Source: Paramecium pentaurelia (taxonomy: Eukaryota; Ciliophora; Oligohymenophorea; Peniculida; Parameciidae). Taken from it: a stretch of DNA of 64,000 bases. Position 1 is the first letter of the stretch. Every line of letters begins with the position of its first letter. A program made the position numbers and the translations under genes. Below the pieces are notes generated by a model, which did no database searches, was not told where the DNA came from, and saw only the letters and a program-made list of their open reading frames with translations. The stretch lies in NCBI GenBank assembly GCA_905183005.1, contig CAJJDO010000096.1, forward strand, positions 355,521 to 419,520, in the 5' to 3' direction. Positions 1 to 12,375 of this stretch are shown here, piece after piece.

Positions 1-169
1 TCATAATCCATATAATATTTTTGGTTCAGATAATTCTCATTCCATCTTAGGATTAGAAATTATAAAAAATAATAAAAATGGATTTTAACAAAAATTACTC
101 CACTCTATTATTAGTCATTGTTAATTTAAATAAACTAAAAATTTGTATTATAATTCAGTAATTGAATGA
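1..169 (+). CDS. possible 3' end of an unidentified gene
   Basis: An open frame enters from the left edge (first full codon at position 2) and ends at TGA 167-169, giving about 55 residues in the ciliate code. The first 35 codons have a mixed composition (for example NPYNIFGSDNSHSILGLEI) that looks coded, whereas the last 20 are less convincing. The next 300 bases are AT-rich and look like 3' flank. No family is recognisable from so short a tail. This may be the end of a real gene or a chance open frame. Confidence 0.3.
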
Positions 170-2129
170 ACCTACTTTTTATAATGTATAATAAATGTTA
201 TTCTCTTTTAAATAATATATATATATAAAATGTTTTTCTACAAAAATATTTATAATAAATAAAATATATCATATAATCTAAAGTAATGATTAATGGATTT
301 ATTTTACAATTAAATAATAGTTGGGAAAATTCATTTCAGAAAAAATTAAAAAATAGCAATAATATATATAGTTTCAATACATTATGTAAATTAAATAATT
401 AAGAATAGAATTTTTATTTTTTTATATACATTATGTAAATACTAATATAAATTATAATAAAATTTAAAATATATTTTAGAAGTTAGAACTATGTGTTGTT
501 ATTTTCCATTTCAAAGACAATTTTTTAGTTCTTATAATTAGAAATCATTTTTCTTTTTTGCATTAATTTAACAACAAATATCCTGTAATTAAGTTGTATA
601 TATCTTAAAATATATATTTTAATTAGTTCTGCTGTTTATTAATAGTTTATATTAAATCGATTAATAGAAAATAGGAGGTTTCTCTAAATTTAATACGATT
701 TTCATTCAATTATTAATTGATAATATATATGAAATATTTAAGCTTATAATTAAAAAAAATATTGTGATAATAAGTATTATAAACCATAGACTACAATTTT
801 AAGGAATGAAAAGTAAAAAATAATATTGATAATAAATAAATCACAAAATTGTCATTGTTATTATAATTGTGATGAAGGACAGGATTTATTTTCTAAGATA
901 GTCAGTAAGTGTTTTAGAGGTAAATTAAGATGATTTTTTTTCTAACTTCTTCTACTTTGAAGAGAGTTTTAACTTATTTGATGATGATATTGAATAACTT
1001 GCATTCCTTCCTCTAAAATTTCTTAGACTTAAAATTTTTCACTTAATTATACTAATCTCTTTAAAAAATTCTGAGGAGTTTTTAAAGAAGTATTTTGGCA
1101 ACTTGAAAGAGGTTTAGTCTGTTATTTCATTGAACACTTTAAGTTTTTAAAGTTATTTTTAATAAATCTAATTAACATATATCTGATTTATATGCTCAAA
1201 TAATTTAATTATTTCTTTTTAATAAAGATATGTTTAATTTATGGTAAATAATATTGTTTTTGAGTGTTTATATATTGGCAATAAGTGGAATTGAAATACT
1301 ATACTATCATACCTCTGGTTTCATGTAAGAAGAATTTAGTTAAAAAAGATAAATTGATAAGAATATATCTTAAATCTTATCTAATGAGATGAATTTTTAC
1401 ATCATCAGAGCAATCTTTTAATTGACTCTTAATAATAATTCATAAATTATATTAATATAATAGAGAAAGATAGAAATACTTAAAGTAAGAAAATATAAAT
1501 GAGCAATATATATGTTTATGAATTAATTAATTAATATAACAATTAGAATTTCATTATTTGATTGGGAATATTCAATTATTTATAAGTTCCATATTAATTT
1601 CTTATTTTCATTAACTTCATTTATCATAAAAAATTAGTTCAAGATTTGTATTCAATTAAAGTCTTTCAAATTTCATCATTATATACAATAATGAATTTAG
1701 GGTGGAGTTTTTATAGTTCTACATTGAATTAGTTGTTTAGATTTGTTGTTTTATATAGTCATCTATTGTAATTTTGAAAGGGAAAATTTCACTTTTTAAG
1801 ACTTCTTTATTTTTATAAATTGCAGATAGTGATATTTAACTTTTATAGATTTAATATTTATCATAAGTGTGATTATAAGGTCTTTAATTTTGCTAATGTT
1901 TTAGATTAGATTGTAAAACAATCAAAATATATAATATCTTTGTTAAAGATTTCACTTTGAAAATTAAATAATATACAATGAGGCTTGTAAGTGTAATAAT
2001 ATATCATTTAAATATTAGTTAGAGGTCTTATATATTTACAATTTTTACATCATGATGTTTAATTGAAATAATAATAGTTTATTTAGTCTTTTAAGTGTTT
2101 AATTAATGAGATTTTATGATTCTTAATTT
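170..2129. other. AT-rich region without a convincing intact gene
   Basis: About 2 kb of very AT-rich sequence. It holds a decayed coding-like stretch (listed separately at 733-1185) and an open frame 491-829 of 112 codons, rich in Phe, Ile and Leu, with no recognisable motif. The rest has frequent TGA codons in all frames and looks intergenic. Confidence 0.5.
733..1185 (+). pseudogene. coding-like remnant with an in-frame TGA
   Basis: In one frame the translation contains a Cys-containing stretch followed by DEGQDLFSKIVSKCFRGKLR. It then hits TGA at 931-933 and continues in the same frame with a protein-like sequence (FEESFNLFDDDIEQLAFLPL) to about 1185. TGA is the only stop in this code, and no intron with GT..AG ends removes it. 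This may be a decayed gene. The family is not recognised and the boundaries are approximate. Confidence 0.2.
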
Positions 2130-2567
2130 ATGAAATAAGCTATTCTAGCAATTTTATTTTTTGGATTGTGTGTTCATGCATAGATGGAAAGACATACATT
2201 ATAAGGAGCATTGAGTTTACTTGAAAAGGCTGAAAATAATCTAATTGTTTATGATTAACAAGAACCAAGATTATATACTTGGTTTTGTTCATTAAGAGAT
2301 GTTGTTACAAGACTATTCCATCCAATAACAGAAAATAAACTAGCAAGTCATAATGCATTCTTTGGATCAATTCCAGCTGTTATTTTCATGGCTGGATTTA
2401 TGCCTATGATCCTATTAGTCGTTTTTAGTTATTGCATGTTCAAATTCATTACATATGAACCAAAGAAGATGGAGTTTAAATATACCAAATTGCCAATTAA
2501 AGATATTCCAAAGCCTTAGATTAATCAACTCTAATTTCCACCAGTTAGTATATTCAGTTTTATATGA
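2130..2567 (+). CDS. small secretory/membrane protein, unknown function
   Basis: A single-exon frame of 145 residues from ATG 2130 to TGA 2565-2567. The N-terminus (MKQAILAILFFGLCVHAQ) looks like a cleavable signal peptide. Residues about 90-115 form a strong hydrophobic segment (AVIFMAGFMPMILLVVFSYC), so the product is probably a type I single-pass protein. Its short tail is basic and proline-rich. The layout resembles small ER/Golgi accessory subunits, but no family-specific motif is seen. The gene stands alone between AT-rich flanks. Confidence 0.55.
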
Positions 2568-2785
2568 TTATCTTATATATATATATATAAAATGTTATCA
2601 AATGACTATTCTAAAAACTGGGTAATGTAATTTACATTCATTGAATTTTAACATTTTGTTATAAAATCAATTTACAATAATATATGATTCTAGAAAATTA
2701 TGAAATCTACTATAAGTTGGAATTAAAATACATTCTTTTAATACATATGAATTTAATTATAAAATAGATAAAATAAAAACAATAG

Positions 2786-3848
2786 TATCCCAAATAAAAT
2801 TAAAAATAGTGGAAATAGAATACAAAATAAGGCTATAATATATAAATCTTAGCATTTATAAATAAAGAGCATAATAATTATAATATGCACTTACAATAGA
2901 TATATTTTAAATGCCCAAATAAAGAATTATAGTATAGTAATTAATGAGTATTTTAATATTAAAATGATTAGCAAAATTCTGTATAATATATTTCTTTATC
3001 TTCATATTGATAAAATTATTTAAATAATATAAAATTTGATTCATTCAATAATTTTACTTTAAGTCTAAAAATATTAATTTTTTATACATTTTGTTTATTT
3101 ATTAATATTATAAGTAAATTATTGATCTACAATTTTGATTAAAAATTTAATGTGAAAATATTTATTAATTAACATTTAATGTGAAAAAGAGGGTTTGGGT
3201 ACTTGTTTGATATTTTAAACAGATTCAATTTGATTATTCTTGATTTTAATAATAATAATAATAAAATTTAAATTTCATTATCTTTAAATATATATATTGA
3301 AATAAGTCTTATGGATTATCACAAATAAAGAATCTGCTTAAAATATAATATATTATTTTATAATAATATCTTTCAAAATCTATGATATTGGGGTGGTAAA
3401 TAATGTTGAGGAGGATATTAATGCATAGATGGATGTACTGGATAAGGATACATAGATTAAGAATTAGGAGGTGGACTTCTTTAAGCTCTAACATCCTAAA
3501 CAGGTTATTTCCGATGATCTTAAGATTCAAATTAAGTTTTCTTTTCTTAGATAGTTACACGCAATGGTTCTTTGATTCTACTACCCTAAAGAGAATTAAT
3601 CTTAGTGCTTTCAGTAACATTAGTAGTGGGTAATTAATGTATACCTATAAAATCAGGAATTGAGGTATGTTGAACTCTTATTATTGAACCTAGAAACACA
3701 CTTAACTCAGAACTTTGATTAAATAATTTAAGTTACGCTCTATGTTAATCTATTTAAACTTCACTACTGACAGTTGGGAATGCATTTATATATTCTGCTA
3801 TCTTCTTATAATAAACATGATTGTCTTCTTAAAAGGTTGTTGTGAAAT
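2786..3848. repeat. left copy of a 1,063-bp perfect direct repeat
   Basis: Bases 2786-3848 recur at 3850-4912 with a constant offset of 1,064, and every stretch I compared was identical. The two copies are separated only by an N at 3849. The left copy carries the 3' half of the B-box-like gene that is complete on the right. Perfect identity on either side of a one-base gap is typical of two contig ends that overlap but were not merged. Confidence 0.95.
3373..3848 (-). pseudogene. truncated second copy of the B-box-like gene (3' half)
   Basis: This is the left-copy counterpart of the C-terminal half of the gene at 4437-5548, with its TGA at 3373-3375 and cut at the N (3849). It has no promoter or 5' exon. 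If the repeat is an assembly artefact, this gene fragment does not exist in the cell. Confidence 0.8.
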
Positions 3849-3849
3849 N
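3849..3849. other. single ambiguous base (N), probable contig join
   Basis: The only N seen in the window. It sits exactly between the two identical 1,063-bp copies, so it most likely marks a placeholder gap between contigs whose overlapping ends were both kept. Confidence 0.9.
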
Positions 3850-4912
3850 TATCCCAAATAAAATTAAAAATAGTGGAAATAGAATACAAAATAAGGCTAT
3901 AATATATAAATCTTAGCATTTATAAATAAAGAGCATAATAATTATAATATGCACTTACAATAGATATATTTTAAATGCCCAAATAAAGAATTATAGTATA
4001 GTAATTAATGAGTATTTTAATATTAAAATGATTAGCAAAATTCTGTATAATATATTTCTTTATCTTCATATTGATAAAATTATTTAAATAATATAAAATT
4101 TGATTCATTCAATAATTTTACTTTAAGTCTAAAAATATTAATTTTTTATACATTTTGTTTATTTATTAATATTATAAGTAAATTATTGATCTACAATTTT
4201 GATTAAAAATTTAATGTGAAAATATTTATTAATTAACATTTAATGTGAAAAAGAGGGTTTGGGTACTTGTTTGATATTTTAAACAGATTCAATTTGATTA
4301 TTCTTGATTTTAATAATAATAATAATAAAATTTAAATTTCATTATCTTTAAATATATATATTGAAATAAGTCTTATGGATTATCACAAATAAAGAATCTG
4401 CTTAAAATATAATATATTATTTTATAATAATATCTTTCAAAATCTATGATATTGGGGTGGTAAATAATGTTGAGGAGGATATTAATGCATAGATGGATGT
4501 ACTGGATAAGGATACATAGATTAAGAATTAGGAGGTGGACTTCTTTAAGCTCTAACATCCTAAACAGGTTATTTCCGATGATCTTAAGATTCAAATTAAG
4601 TTTTCTTTTCTTAGATAGTTACACGCAATGGTTCTTTGATTCTACTACCCTAAAGAGAATTAATCTTAGTGCTTTCAGTAACATTAGTAGTGGGTAATTA
4701 ATGTATACCTATAAAATCAGGAATTGAGGTATGTTGAACTCTTATTATTGAACCTAGAAACACACTTAACTCAGAACTTTGATTAAATAATTTAAGTTAC
4801 GCTCTATGTTAATCTATTTAAACTTCACTACTGACAGTTGGGAATGCATTTATATATTCTGCTATCTTCTTATAATAAACATGATTGTCTTCTTAAAAGG
4901 TTGTTGTGAAAT
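3850..4912. repeat. right copy of the 1,063-bp perfect direct repeat
   Basis: Partner of 2786-3848. Beyond 4912 the sequence continues into the 5' half of the B-box-like gene, so this copy is the one with intact context. Confidence 0.95.
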
Positions 4913-5548
4913 AAGGAATGAGAGCTGTTAAACAATCAGAACTTTAAAATGTATTTAACATCTGTTTCATTGATCTCCATCTTTCTTCTATCATAGATAA
5001 TAAATGTTTAGCATCTCTCTCTTAATTATTTACATTCTTTTTCTATTTATGTTAGACTTCATTCTCTAAACCATTGAAGAATTATTCAACCACATCTTAT
5101 ATACGTTTCTTAATCTCTCTAATCTTTTTTATTGTTTTATCAGCATGAACCTCAAAAGTATTCACATGCTTTTTGATATCATAATAAGAATTAGTAAATT
5201 TCTTCACTAAAATGATACAATTTAACAATTACATTCATTATTTACATGATCACTTGCTTAATTCAATAAGACTTCCAATGATTCAAATACTGGATATGTG
5301 CCTTCATTGACATGCTCCTTAGAATGAAGATGTATGCAAAGAGGACATAAAGGTATTATACATTGTGGTGCTCGACACATGTTAGATATATAATAACCTT
5401 TATGATAGTAGCACTCCACTTAAGGAAGATTATTAGAGTCAAAGAAAACTGTTCTTGCTAAATTATCTGATAATCTTTCAGGTTGCTGAAAAGAATCCTA
5501 TTTCCCTTCATTAAATTCATCATCGACTTGTTTTACTATATTATCCAT
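4437..5548 (-). CDS. B-box-like zinc-finger protein
   Basis: 361 residues from ATG 5548 to TGA 4437-4439, with one 26-nt intron at 5207-5232. Residues about 38-80 hold a Cys/His array (ECYYHKGYYISNMCRAPQC, then CPLCIHLH) spaced like a B-box zinc finger, which usually mediates protein contacts. A helical, probably coiled-coil region follows (about 100-200). The tail is rich in Pro, Gln and Tyr (YPPQHYLPPQYHRF at the end) and looks disordered. Proteins with an N-terminal B-box-like finger and a coiled coil are common in Paramecium, but their roles are mostly unknown. The 3' half is duplicated to the left across an N. Confidence 0.75.
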
Positions 5549-5602
5549 TAAAATAGTTGTTAAAATTAACGAATAAAAGCAAATTAAATTAACAAAAACA
5601 AT

Positions 5603-7147
5603 TCACAACTCTTCTTTACTAAATGTAGAATGCATTTTCTTGAAAGTTCTACCTCCTCCAAGTACATCATCAATGAATGTTATGATTTCATTCGTTTCTA
5701 TTGAATTCTAAACAGCATATGTTTATCTCTTTGGTTTTATAATCACAGCATATGATTTAGTCTAATCTTTTTCAAATTTAGAAGTGAATTACCTATGATA
5801 ATGAAAATACAATACTTTAGAGACCCATAATAGAATTAAATGTTTTCATTTTAATATTTACTAGGTATTTTAGATATTAACTCTAATTCTAACTCATTGT
5901 TGATTAACAATAAGAAACATAAGTCCTTACCTTTTTATATACATTATTCATAATTTTATCTATTCAACTATTAAATTAATTTCTATGGTGGTTCCTTCTT
6001 TTATCCATATGCAAATTATCTTAAAAATTTAACAATCTAATCTTTTTTAAATTCTGATTCAAAAACTTTAAAATCTTAATCATTTTAAGCAACAACCAAA
6101 CTTGGATATTCAGTTATCTTGAAAATCTATGATAATTGGATTTCAGATTATCTAATCATAGCAAATTCTAATTTGCCTTTGAATTCTTTTGAAAGAGCCT
6201 TAAACAAAGGAGGAGTAGATTTTTTATTAGTAAATAATATAACTTTAGGTTTTGATTTTTCAATGTATTCTTAGAAATTGAATCCACTTAAAACAATAAC
6301 AAAATCTTCCATCAAATCTACAGCTTCTTTTGCTAAATCATTTAATTCCCATTTTCCTTTATACTTAATAGGTTCTGCTGAAAGACGAGATGCATAAATA
6401 GAAACAGAAGGATATCTTCTAACTGAGAATTCATCTTCACATAATGCTTCATCATCTTCACAATCAATAGCTGCTACTCTAAAAATACCAGCATATTTTT
6501 CAGCTAATTCAATTATAAGTTTTTTATGTTTTTATCCTTCCCCATTTGGTAAATAGAAATAAATTAACCAAACTTCTTCTCTTCTGTAAAATCGAGAGAG
6601 ATTACTCATATCAAGAGCATAAACATCTGTATTATCAAATAGATTATCTTTTTTTGCTTGACCTCCATCCTAAAATTCTTGATTACCAAATCCACCACCA
6701 CCTTGATTTCCTCCAAAATTAAAATGGAATTACTGACGACCACCACCGCCACCACCACCTCTTCCAAAGAATTATGAAAAAATATCCTCAAAACCACCAC
6801 CAAAATTATGAAATCCTCCTCCACCACCTTATTATTATTATTGTTCATGTTTATTTACACCTTCTTCACCATATTAATCATAAATCTTTCTTTTCTCTGG
6901 GTCTTTTAATGTTTCATAAGCATTTACTATTTTTTAGAATTATTTCTAGGCCTAAAGAATAATAAGAATAATTAATTACCTTCTCCTCATTTCCCTTATT
7001 TTTATCAGGATGGTATTTCAAAGACTATTTCTTAAAAGCCTTCTTGATTTCAGCTTCACTTGCTCCTTTCTTCAATCCTAACAACTGATAATAATCTTCT
7101 CCAGCTATCACAAGCAATAAGAAAATTGCCAACAACACGAATTTCAT
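5603..7147 (-). CDS. ER-lumenal DnaJ protein with thioredoxin-like domain
   Basis: 497 residues from ATG 7147 to TGA 5603-5605, with introns at 6952-6979 (28 nt) and 5793-5815 (23 nt). A signal peptide (MKFVLLAIFLLLVIAG) leads into a J domain with the Hsp70-activating HPD (KYHPDKNKGNEEK). Then come a Gly/Phe-rich linker and a region with thioredoxin-fold character (LIYFYLP..., later RRYPSVSIY). This is the plan of ERdj5/DNAJC16-type co-chaperones, which recruit BiP to folding clients. The position where a CXXC redox pair would lie reads YLPNGEG, so this domain is probably not an oxidoreductase. No KDEL-like tail is seen. The 3' end lies 54 bp from the convergent B-box-like gene's start. Confidence 0.85.
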
Positions 7148-7192
7148 TAAATTTATTCTAGAATTTTATTTAAATAACAGACAGAATTTAAA

Positions 7193-8963
7193 ATGTCTAT
7201 ATCCCCAACAAGTGTTCAACGTTATGACAATTCTCCATATGTTACCAAAAAATAATAATCTCAATATCCAATTCCTTAATAATACCAATAATCAACCTAA
7301 CCACTCAATTAACCAGATTATTTTGATGATAAATATCGTGAATTTGAAGAAAGAGAAGAATAATACAATTATCAAATCTAAAAAATGAATGATTATATTC
7401 AAGTAAATAAACTTAATAATCATAGCAATTATAACATGATTTGGATGTATCTGAACATGCAAAATAAGGATTTGAATCAGATTATTTAAAAGTAGCTCAT
7501 GAATTATAGCTTTATAAGGATCAATTAAAGAAATTATATACTATATATCAATAATAGACTGTTTAATTTGAAACTATTAAAAAGAAAACTTAGGAATCAA
7601 ATCAAAATGTAGAAAGAACATTTGAAAAGTAAATTGAAATAAAAAATGATGTTTAAAATCTTATCTTAGACAGAGATCTTTTGTTAAATAAATTAGAATT
7701 AGGTGATAAATAATATAATTTTGATGTACAAAGTTTGACTCAATAACTTAATGATAAGAATGCTGAGATTTAAGATTAAAGAAAAAGAATTAATGAATTA
7801 ACTGAATCGAAAAGAAAAGCTGATGAAGAAATAGCATCATTAAGATTTACATTAGATCATCAGACAGCTAGATTAGAAGCTGAATTAAGAGAAAAAGTAC
7901 TGAAATTAGAAGCATTAGATAAATAATTTGCAGAAGCACTATATCTCAAAGATAATGAATTAGTAGATGCATTTGATAAAATTAGAATCTTAGAACATGA
8001 AGTTAGACGTATTTTAGATTTGAATAGAAGTTATGCCTAAGAATTGAGTATGTTAGCAAGAGATAATAGATTTAAATAAGAAGAAATTACTAAAGTTAGA
8101 GAAGATGCTGTAATTTTTAAAATAATTTCTAGAAACCTGCTATGCCCTAGTAAATTAGTGTTTAATCAGGTGGTATGGAACCTAGAATGCCACCAGCTTG
8201 GGCTGAGAAATTCCATATTAAAATAGATGCATGTTTAGATTTATTTGAAAGAAATCATGCTAAATCTTTAAAATAATTGTGTATAAATCTTTGGAAAACA
8301 AAAATGGAATTAAAAGCAAGAAATAAATAGAATAAAACTATGGTTGAAGAGAATTCAAATCTTGGCAAAAGTGTAGTTTTAGGTGGAGGATCTGATATGA
8401 GAGTTACTACATATTTTATAGATTCATTTGTGGCAGCCATTACTTTTGCCAGAGATGCTATATCTAATGTAGTTTTTGATGTTTTTGTCAAAAGTGTTAA
8501 TAAAGCAAATAATAAAAAACTCAATTCTTTTGTTCTTTTCTTTGAATCTCTTAAAGAAATGTAACAAAAGTCTAGTAAAGGATTATGGTTAGCTTTAGAA
8601 ACTTATGCTAAATTAAGAAAAGCTTTACGTCATTCTGTACCAATTCTTATAGATGCAAAAGTTCAAAATGGATTACTTTAGAAAGTAGAATTAGCTATGG
8701 GTAAATTACTAAAACATGATATGGATTTCAGAAATAATATTAATAAATGGCTAGAAGGAACTTTGGCCTTTACTGTTTAAAAGAAAGAAGCAGAAGCTTA
8801 TGATAAAAATAAAGATTATCTGTTCTTGTTTAGATTATTAACAGTTAAATATAGGATCAAATTTCCATTATAAGGAAAGACATTTGAGGTTGATGTAGAC
8901 ATTGAAACAACTTTAGAACATAAAATTTGTTATGCCTTAAGAAAAGTTGTAAAATAATAATGA
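7193..8963 (+). CDS. coiled-coil protein, unknown function
   Basis: 574 residues from ATG 7193 to TGA 8961-8963, with two 23-nt introns at 7403-7425 and 8110-8132. The N-terminal 60 residues are Tyr/Gln-rich. About residues 70-300 form a long charged coiled coil with many Glu, Lys and Leu. The C-terminal half is globular, with regular hydrophobic segments such as VTTYFIDSFVAAITFARDAI and few coils. The layout could suit a cytoskeletal or basal-body component, but I recognise no family. It is divergent from the DnaJ gene, with only 45 bp between the two start codons, so they must share a very short promoter region. Confidence 0.7.
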
Positions 8964-8977
8964 TTATTAAATTTAAT

Positions 8978-10909
8978 ATGCGATCACTAATATGTAGATT
9001 TCGTTTTGCATACATTCTCAACGAAAAGACCAGATTCTTAGATGTAGATCTTAAAAATAAATTATTTTTACTAAATCAGACTTAAAAAGAAAATCTAAGA
9101 GATTCATGCAAAGGACTTGAATGTAAAGATGATTTTGTTAAAAATTTACATCAAAATATTCTTTTAAATGCTCCTAAATTTAAGTCCTTTTTTGCTATCA
9201 AAAGTATAATGTATTACTATTTGTAAAATGGTTGTAATAATTAAGAGCTTTGGAAAGAAATGGGGAAGAGATTGATATTTCTATTTAATTAAAATAAAGA
9301 CTTTGATAATCCTACCTGTCTTGCTTAATTAGCATATATTTTTGGGTAATTAAAAAGAAAGTATTACTTACAAGATAAGGATGATATTATTTTATATCAA
9401 TAATGCAGTAATTTATTAGTTGAAAGAATTCCAAATTTTTTAAAAGTATAGTCCTCATAAAATATTACTCATATAATAGCATTAATTCAATAATATGAAA
9501 TTTAACCTTAATATGTTAGTAAAGTAGTTGAAATTTTATTAATTTAATAAAATTTTATAAATTTCAGTATTATTGATATTTATCATTTATTATGGAGTCT
9601 AGTATCTGGTTCTAATAAATATCTAATAAAATTTAGTATATAGTTATTGGAAAATGAATAAATAATAAAAAGAATTAAGTCAGATTTTAATAAATTGTAA
9701 GAAGATTAATAAGCTAAAGTATTAATTGCTTTAGGGTAATTTCGATTTAATGATAAAGATTGTATTGATTAAATTGTTAAAGATCTAAAAATATTTAGTA
9801 CAAATTCATTATTGTCACTTTTATCAAAATATTTGAAAAATCCTATGCATTAAATATCAAATTAATATCGAATTGTAATTGCTTTAAAAGAATAATTTGA
9901 TGAATACTTTTAAATGGAAGACAAAGATTTATCAAATTCTATTATGGGTATTAAAATACTACTTTTTATTCCATCTTAAATTAATGATGAAATCAGATTG
10001 TAATTTTAAAAATCAATTAAAGTATATGAATAATTTATACTTAATAATATCGAACATTTTCCAAATGAATCATTAATTGATATACTTTATATGGCTAGCT
10101 TATTTGATTCTGAAAAATTAATTCTTGAGAAGGTTTAAAATTAAATTAAAAATTTTAATATGAATCTATTAGATAGTATAACCTTCTTATATTGTATTGA
10201 AAAATACTCTAATTTATTTCATTAATAAATTAATGATTGTATAACAGCCATGATCAATATTCATGCCCACGAAATCTAAAATCTAAACTATACAAAACAT
10301 CTTTAATTTGTTATTGCTTTATAATTATTAGAAGATTAATTTCCAATGGTTAAAGTTCTATAAGCTTATGAAGATGAAAAAAAATTATAATTGAAATTAA
10401 TTGAAACTATAAAAAAAGATTAAATAGAGAAATTCATATAGAATTTTTAATTTAAAAGATAATTCAAATATTTTTAAGGATTTATGGAAAATAACTTTGA
10501 ATACAATTTATTCATATTTGAAAAATAAGGAATATTGAAATATATCAAAGAAAGTCGTGTTGGATGTTATCTTGTTGATTTTAGAATTTGGGATATTAAT
10601 CTAGAGAATGTAAATATTTCTGAATTAAAATAAATGCAAAAAAATATTGATTTATAAACAGAATTTCTAGAGGTTAAGTAAGATAAATATGATGATGTTA
10701 CAAAAGATAGAAAGAATGAAATAGATAATGCATTTATTGAAATTGATGGATCTTGTCATTATGATATTAGACTTGATGAAATTACTTAAACAGTATATAA
10801 GAAGAAAATATTAAAAAAATATTAAATTAATCTAAAATCAATAGCTCTGAATGAAAATAGAGGAATCAACAATAGTTTGTAAACAATTTTAGATATAATT
10901 GGAAAATGA
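8978..10909 (+). CDS. RAP-domain protein, probably mitochondrial RNA-binding
   Basis: A single exon of 643 residues, from ATG 8978 to TGA 10907-10909. The body is a long run of helical, leucine-rich segments without clear motifs. The last about 60 residues match the RAP domain pattern: an acidic FIEIDGSCHYDI start, then a basic Tyr/Lys-rich helix and a LKSIALNE strand. RAP domains occur in FASTK-family, OPR and apicomplexan HPR proteins that process or stabilise organellar RNAs. The N-terminus (MRSLICRFRFAYILNEK) is basic and could be a mitochondrial presequence. Start codons of this gene and the previous stop are only 14 bp apart. Confidence 0.7.
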
Positions 10910-10959
10910 ATATTTTATAATTAAATAAATAATTGTTCTCATTTATTGAAACTTAAATA
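10910..10959. other. short AT-rich spacer
   Basis: The 3' flank of the RAP gene. Nothing is recognised in it. Confidence 0.4.
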
Positions 10960-12375
10960 ATAAACTAAATTTATTATTATAAAATATTAAATAAGGTATC
11001 TCCTCATCTTTTACAATAAAATTCTATTCATTCTACATCAATTATGAATATTAAAAATTGAAATACATATTTATTAAATTCATCATTGCTATTGCATAAT
11101 AAGAATAATGAACTGAATATGTATGCTAAATGTATATTTAATATATTAACTATATAAGAAATGCTATTACTAAAATACAACTCTTATCTTTAACTAATAT
11201 GAGGAACTAAATCTAGACTATTTGAAGATCTATAACTTAAATAATATTCTTCTTCAATTCTATTAATTGAGATCAGGAATTAAAATTAACAAAATGAATA
11301 GACGCTAACTATTTGTTAGTCTACTAATTTGTAATAATTGGTCTCTCTTATTAAGACTATTTAATACAATTATCTTTATCTATCAATATTCATTAATTTA
11401 AGAGATTATTCATAAAGTCAAATATCTTATAAAATATTGATCATTCATAACATGTTAAATATATCAATCAATAAATTTAATTTATCGTATATAATCTTAA
11501 TATTATAATTAATCTATTAGTATTTCTAAAACTTAAACTTCTTATTAAATCGATGAATAATACTTTATTAAAGCATCATTAATTTTCAATTTTTTACTAA
11601 TTAAACTTTCTAATTATTCTCTCTGTCACATATCACATATCCTGACTATTTTAGTAAATTTATGTGATTCTATATGACAATTATATATTATTTATTTTTT
11701 ATATAGTCCTACTATTTCTAAGTCATTCAAATGATTCTGTTATTTTCTTTAAACCCTCTCTTTTTATAATCCATGCAAGAAATAAGGTTTTCATTAAGTA
11801 GACTGCAAAAATTTCAATCCAATTCTTTATCCAATATATTCAGTATGCATGTTGAGCTTGTACATTAATAAATTTAGATAGATTCTCCAATTCAGGTGGA
11901 AGTTAAAATTAAATCTTAAGAATATGTTATTTTTAAGTTTTCTTGTAGACTTTTAGCTTAAAGAAATTTCTATTCCAGAAAGAATAATTATTAATTAAGT
12001 TCTTAAATAGAATAAAGGCATTTAGTTTTTCAAATTCCAATTATATTCCTATCATAAAATAATAAATATATCATGCTAACAACTTTTAATTCAACAAAGG
12101 TAAAATCAAGTAAAGAAAGACATCGCTAAATTTCTTGCCTTTTGTTAAATTATATTAGTAAATTTTATGTATAAGTATTTAGAGACTCATTATAAGAATA
12201 TTTTTGTGGAAAACTCAAATTTTAACAGATTATCAAATTAGAAAACTTTGAATAATCTATAAAAGCTTAAAGAAGATTATCAAGCTAAATAGTTGGCTCT
12301 ACAATACTTTTCCAGTTTTCAATTAATCTAAGACATATTAGCTTCCTAAATTGAAGTAGACTGTTTAGCAGACAT
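10960..12375 (-). pseudogene. decayed minus-strand gene with several in-frame TGA codons
   Basis: Read on the minus strand from ATG 12375 (MSAKQSTSIQEANMSQIN), this region has coding-like composition, including many TAA/TAG Gln codons. It contains a hydrophobic, protein-like stretch with KNWIEIFAVYLMKTLFLAWI, preceded by PPELENLSKFINVQAQHAY. TGA codons interrupt it at 12319-12321, and at 11840-11842, 11723-11725 and 11633-11635 in one common frame. Introns do not explain them. The 3' end decays into AT-rich sequence and its limit is a guess. The family is not recognised. It may alternatively be a gene with many introns that I failed to place. Confidence 0.35.

Noticed and set aside
8255..8564. 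Open frames on both strands inside the coiled-coil gene
   Set aside because: They are shadows of the real plus-strand reading, which is open across the whole region and spliced in frame.
10960..12375. Mitochondrial DNA insertion (TGA read as Trp)
   Set aside because: TAA and TAG are frequent in the same frame and would be stops in the mitochondrial code, so a decayed nuclear gene fits better.
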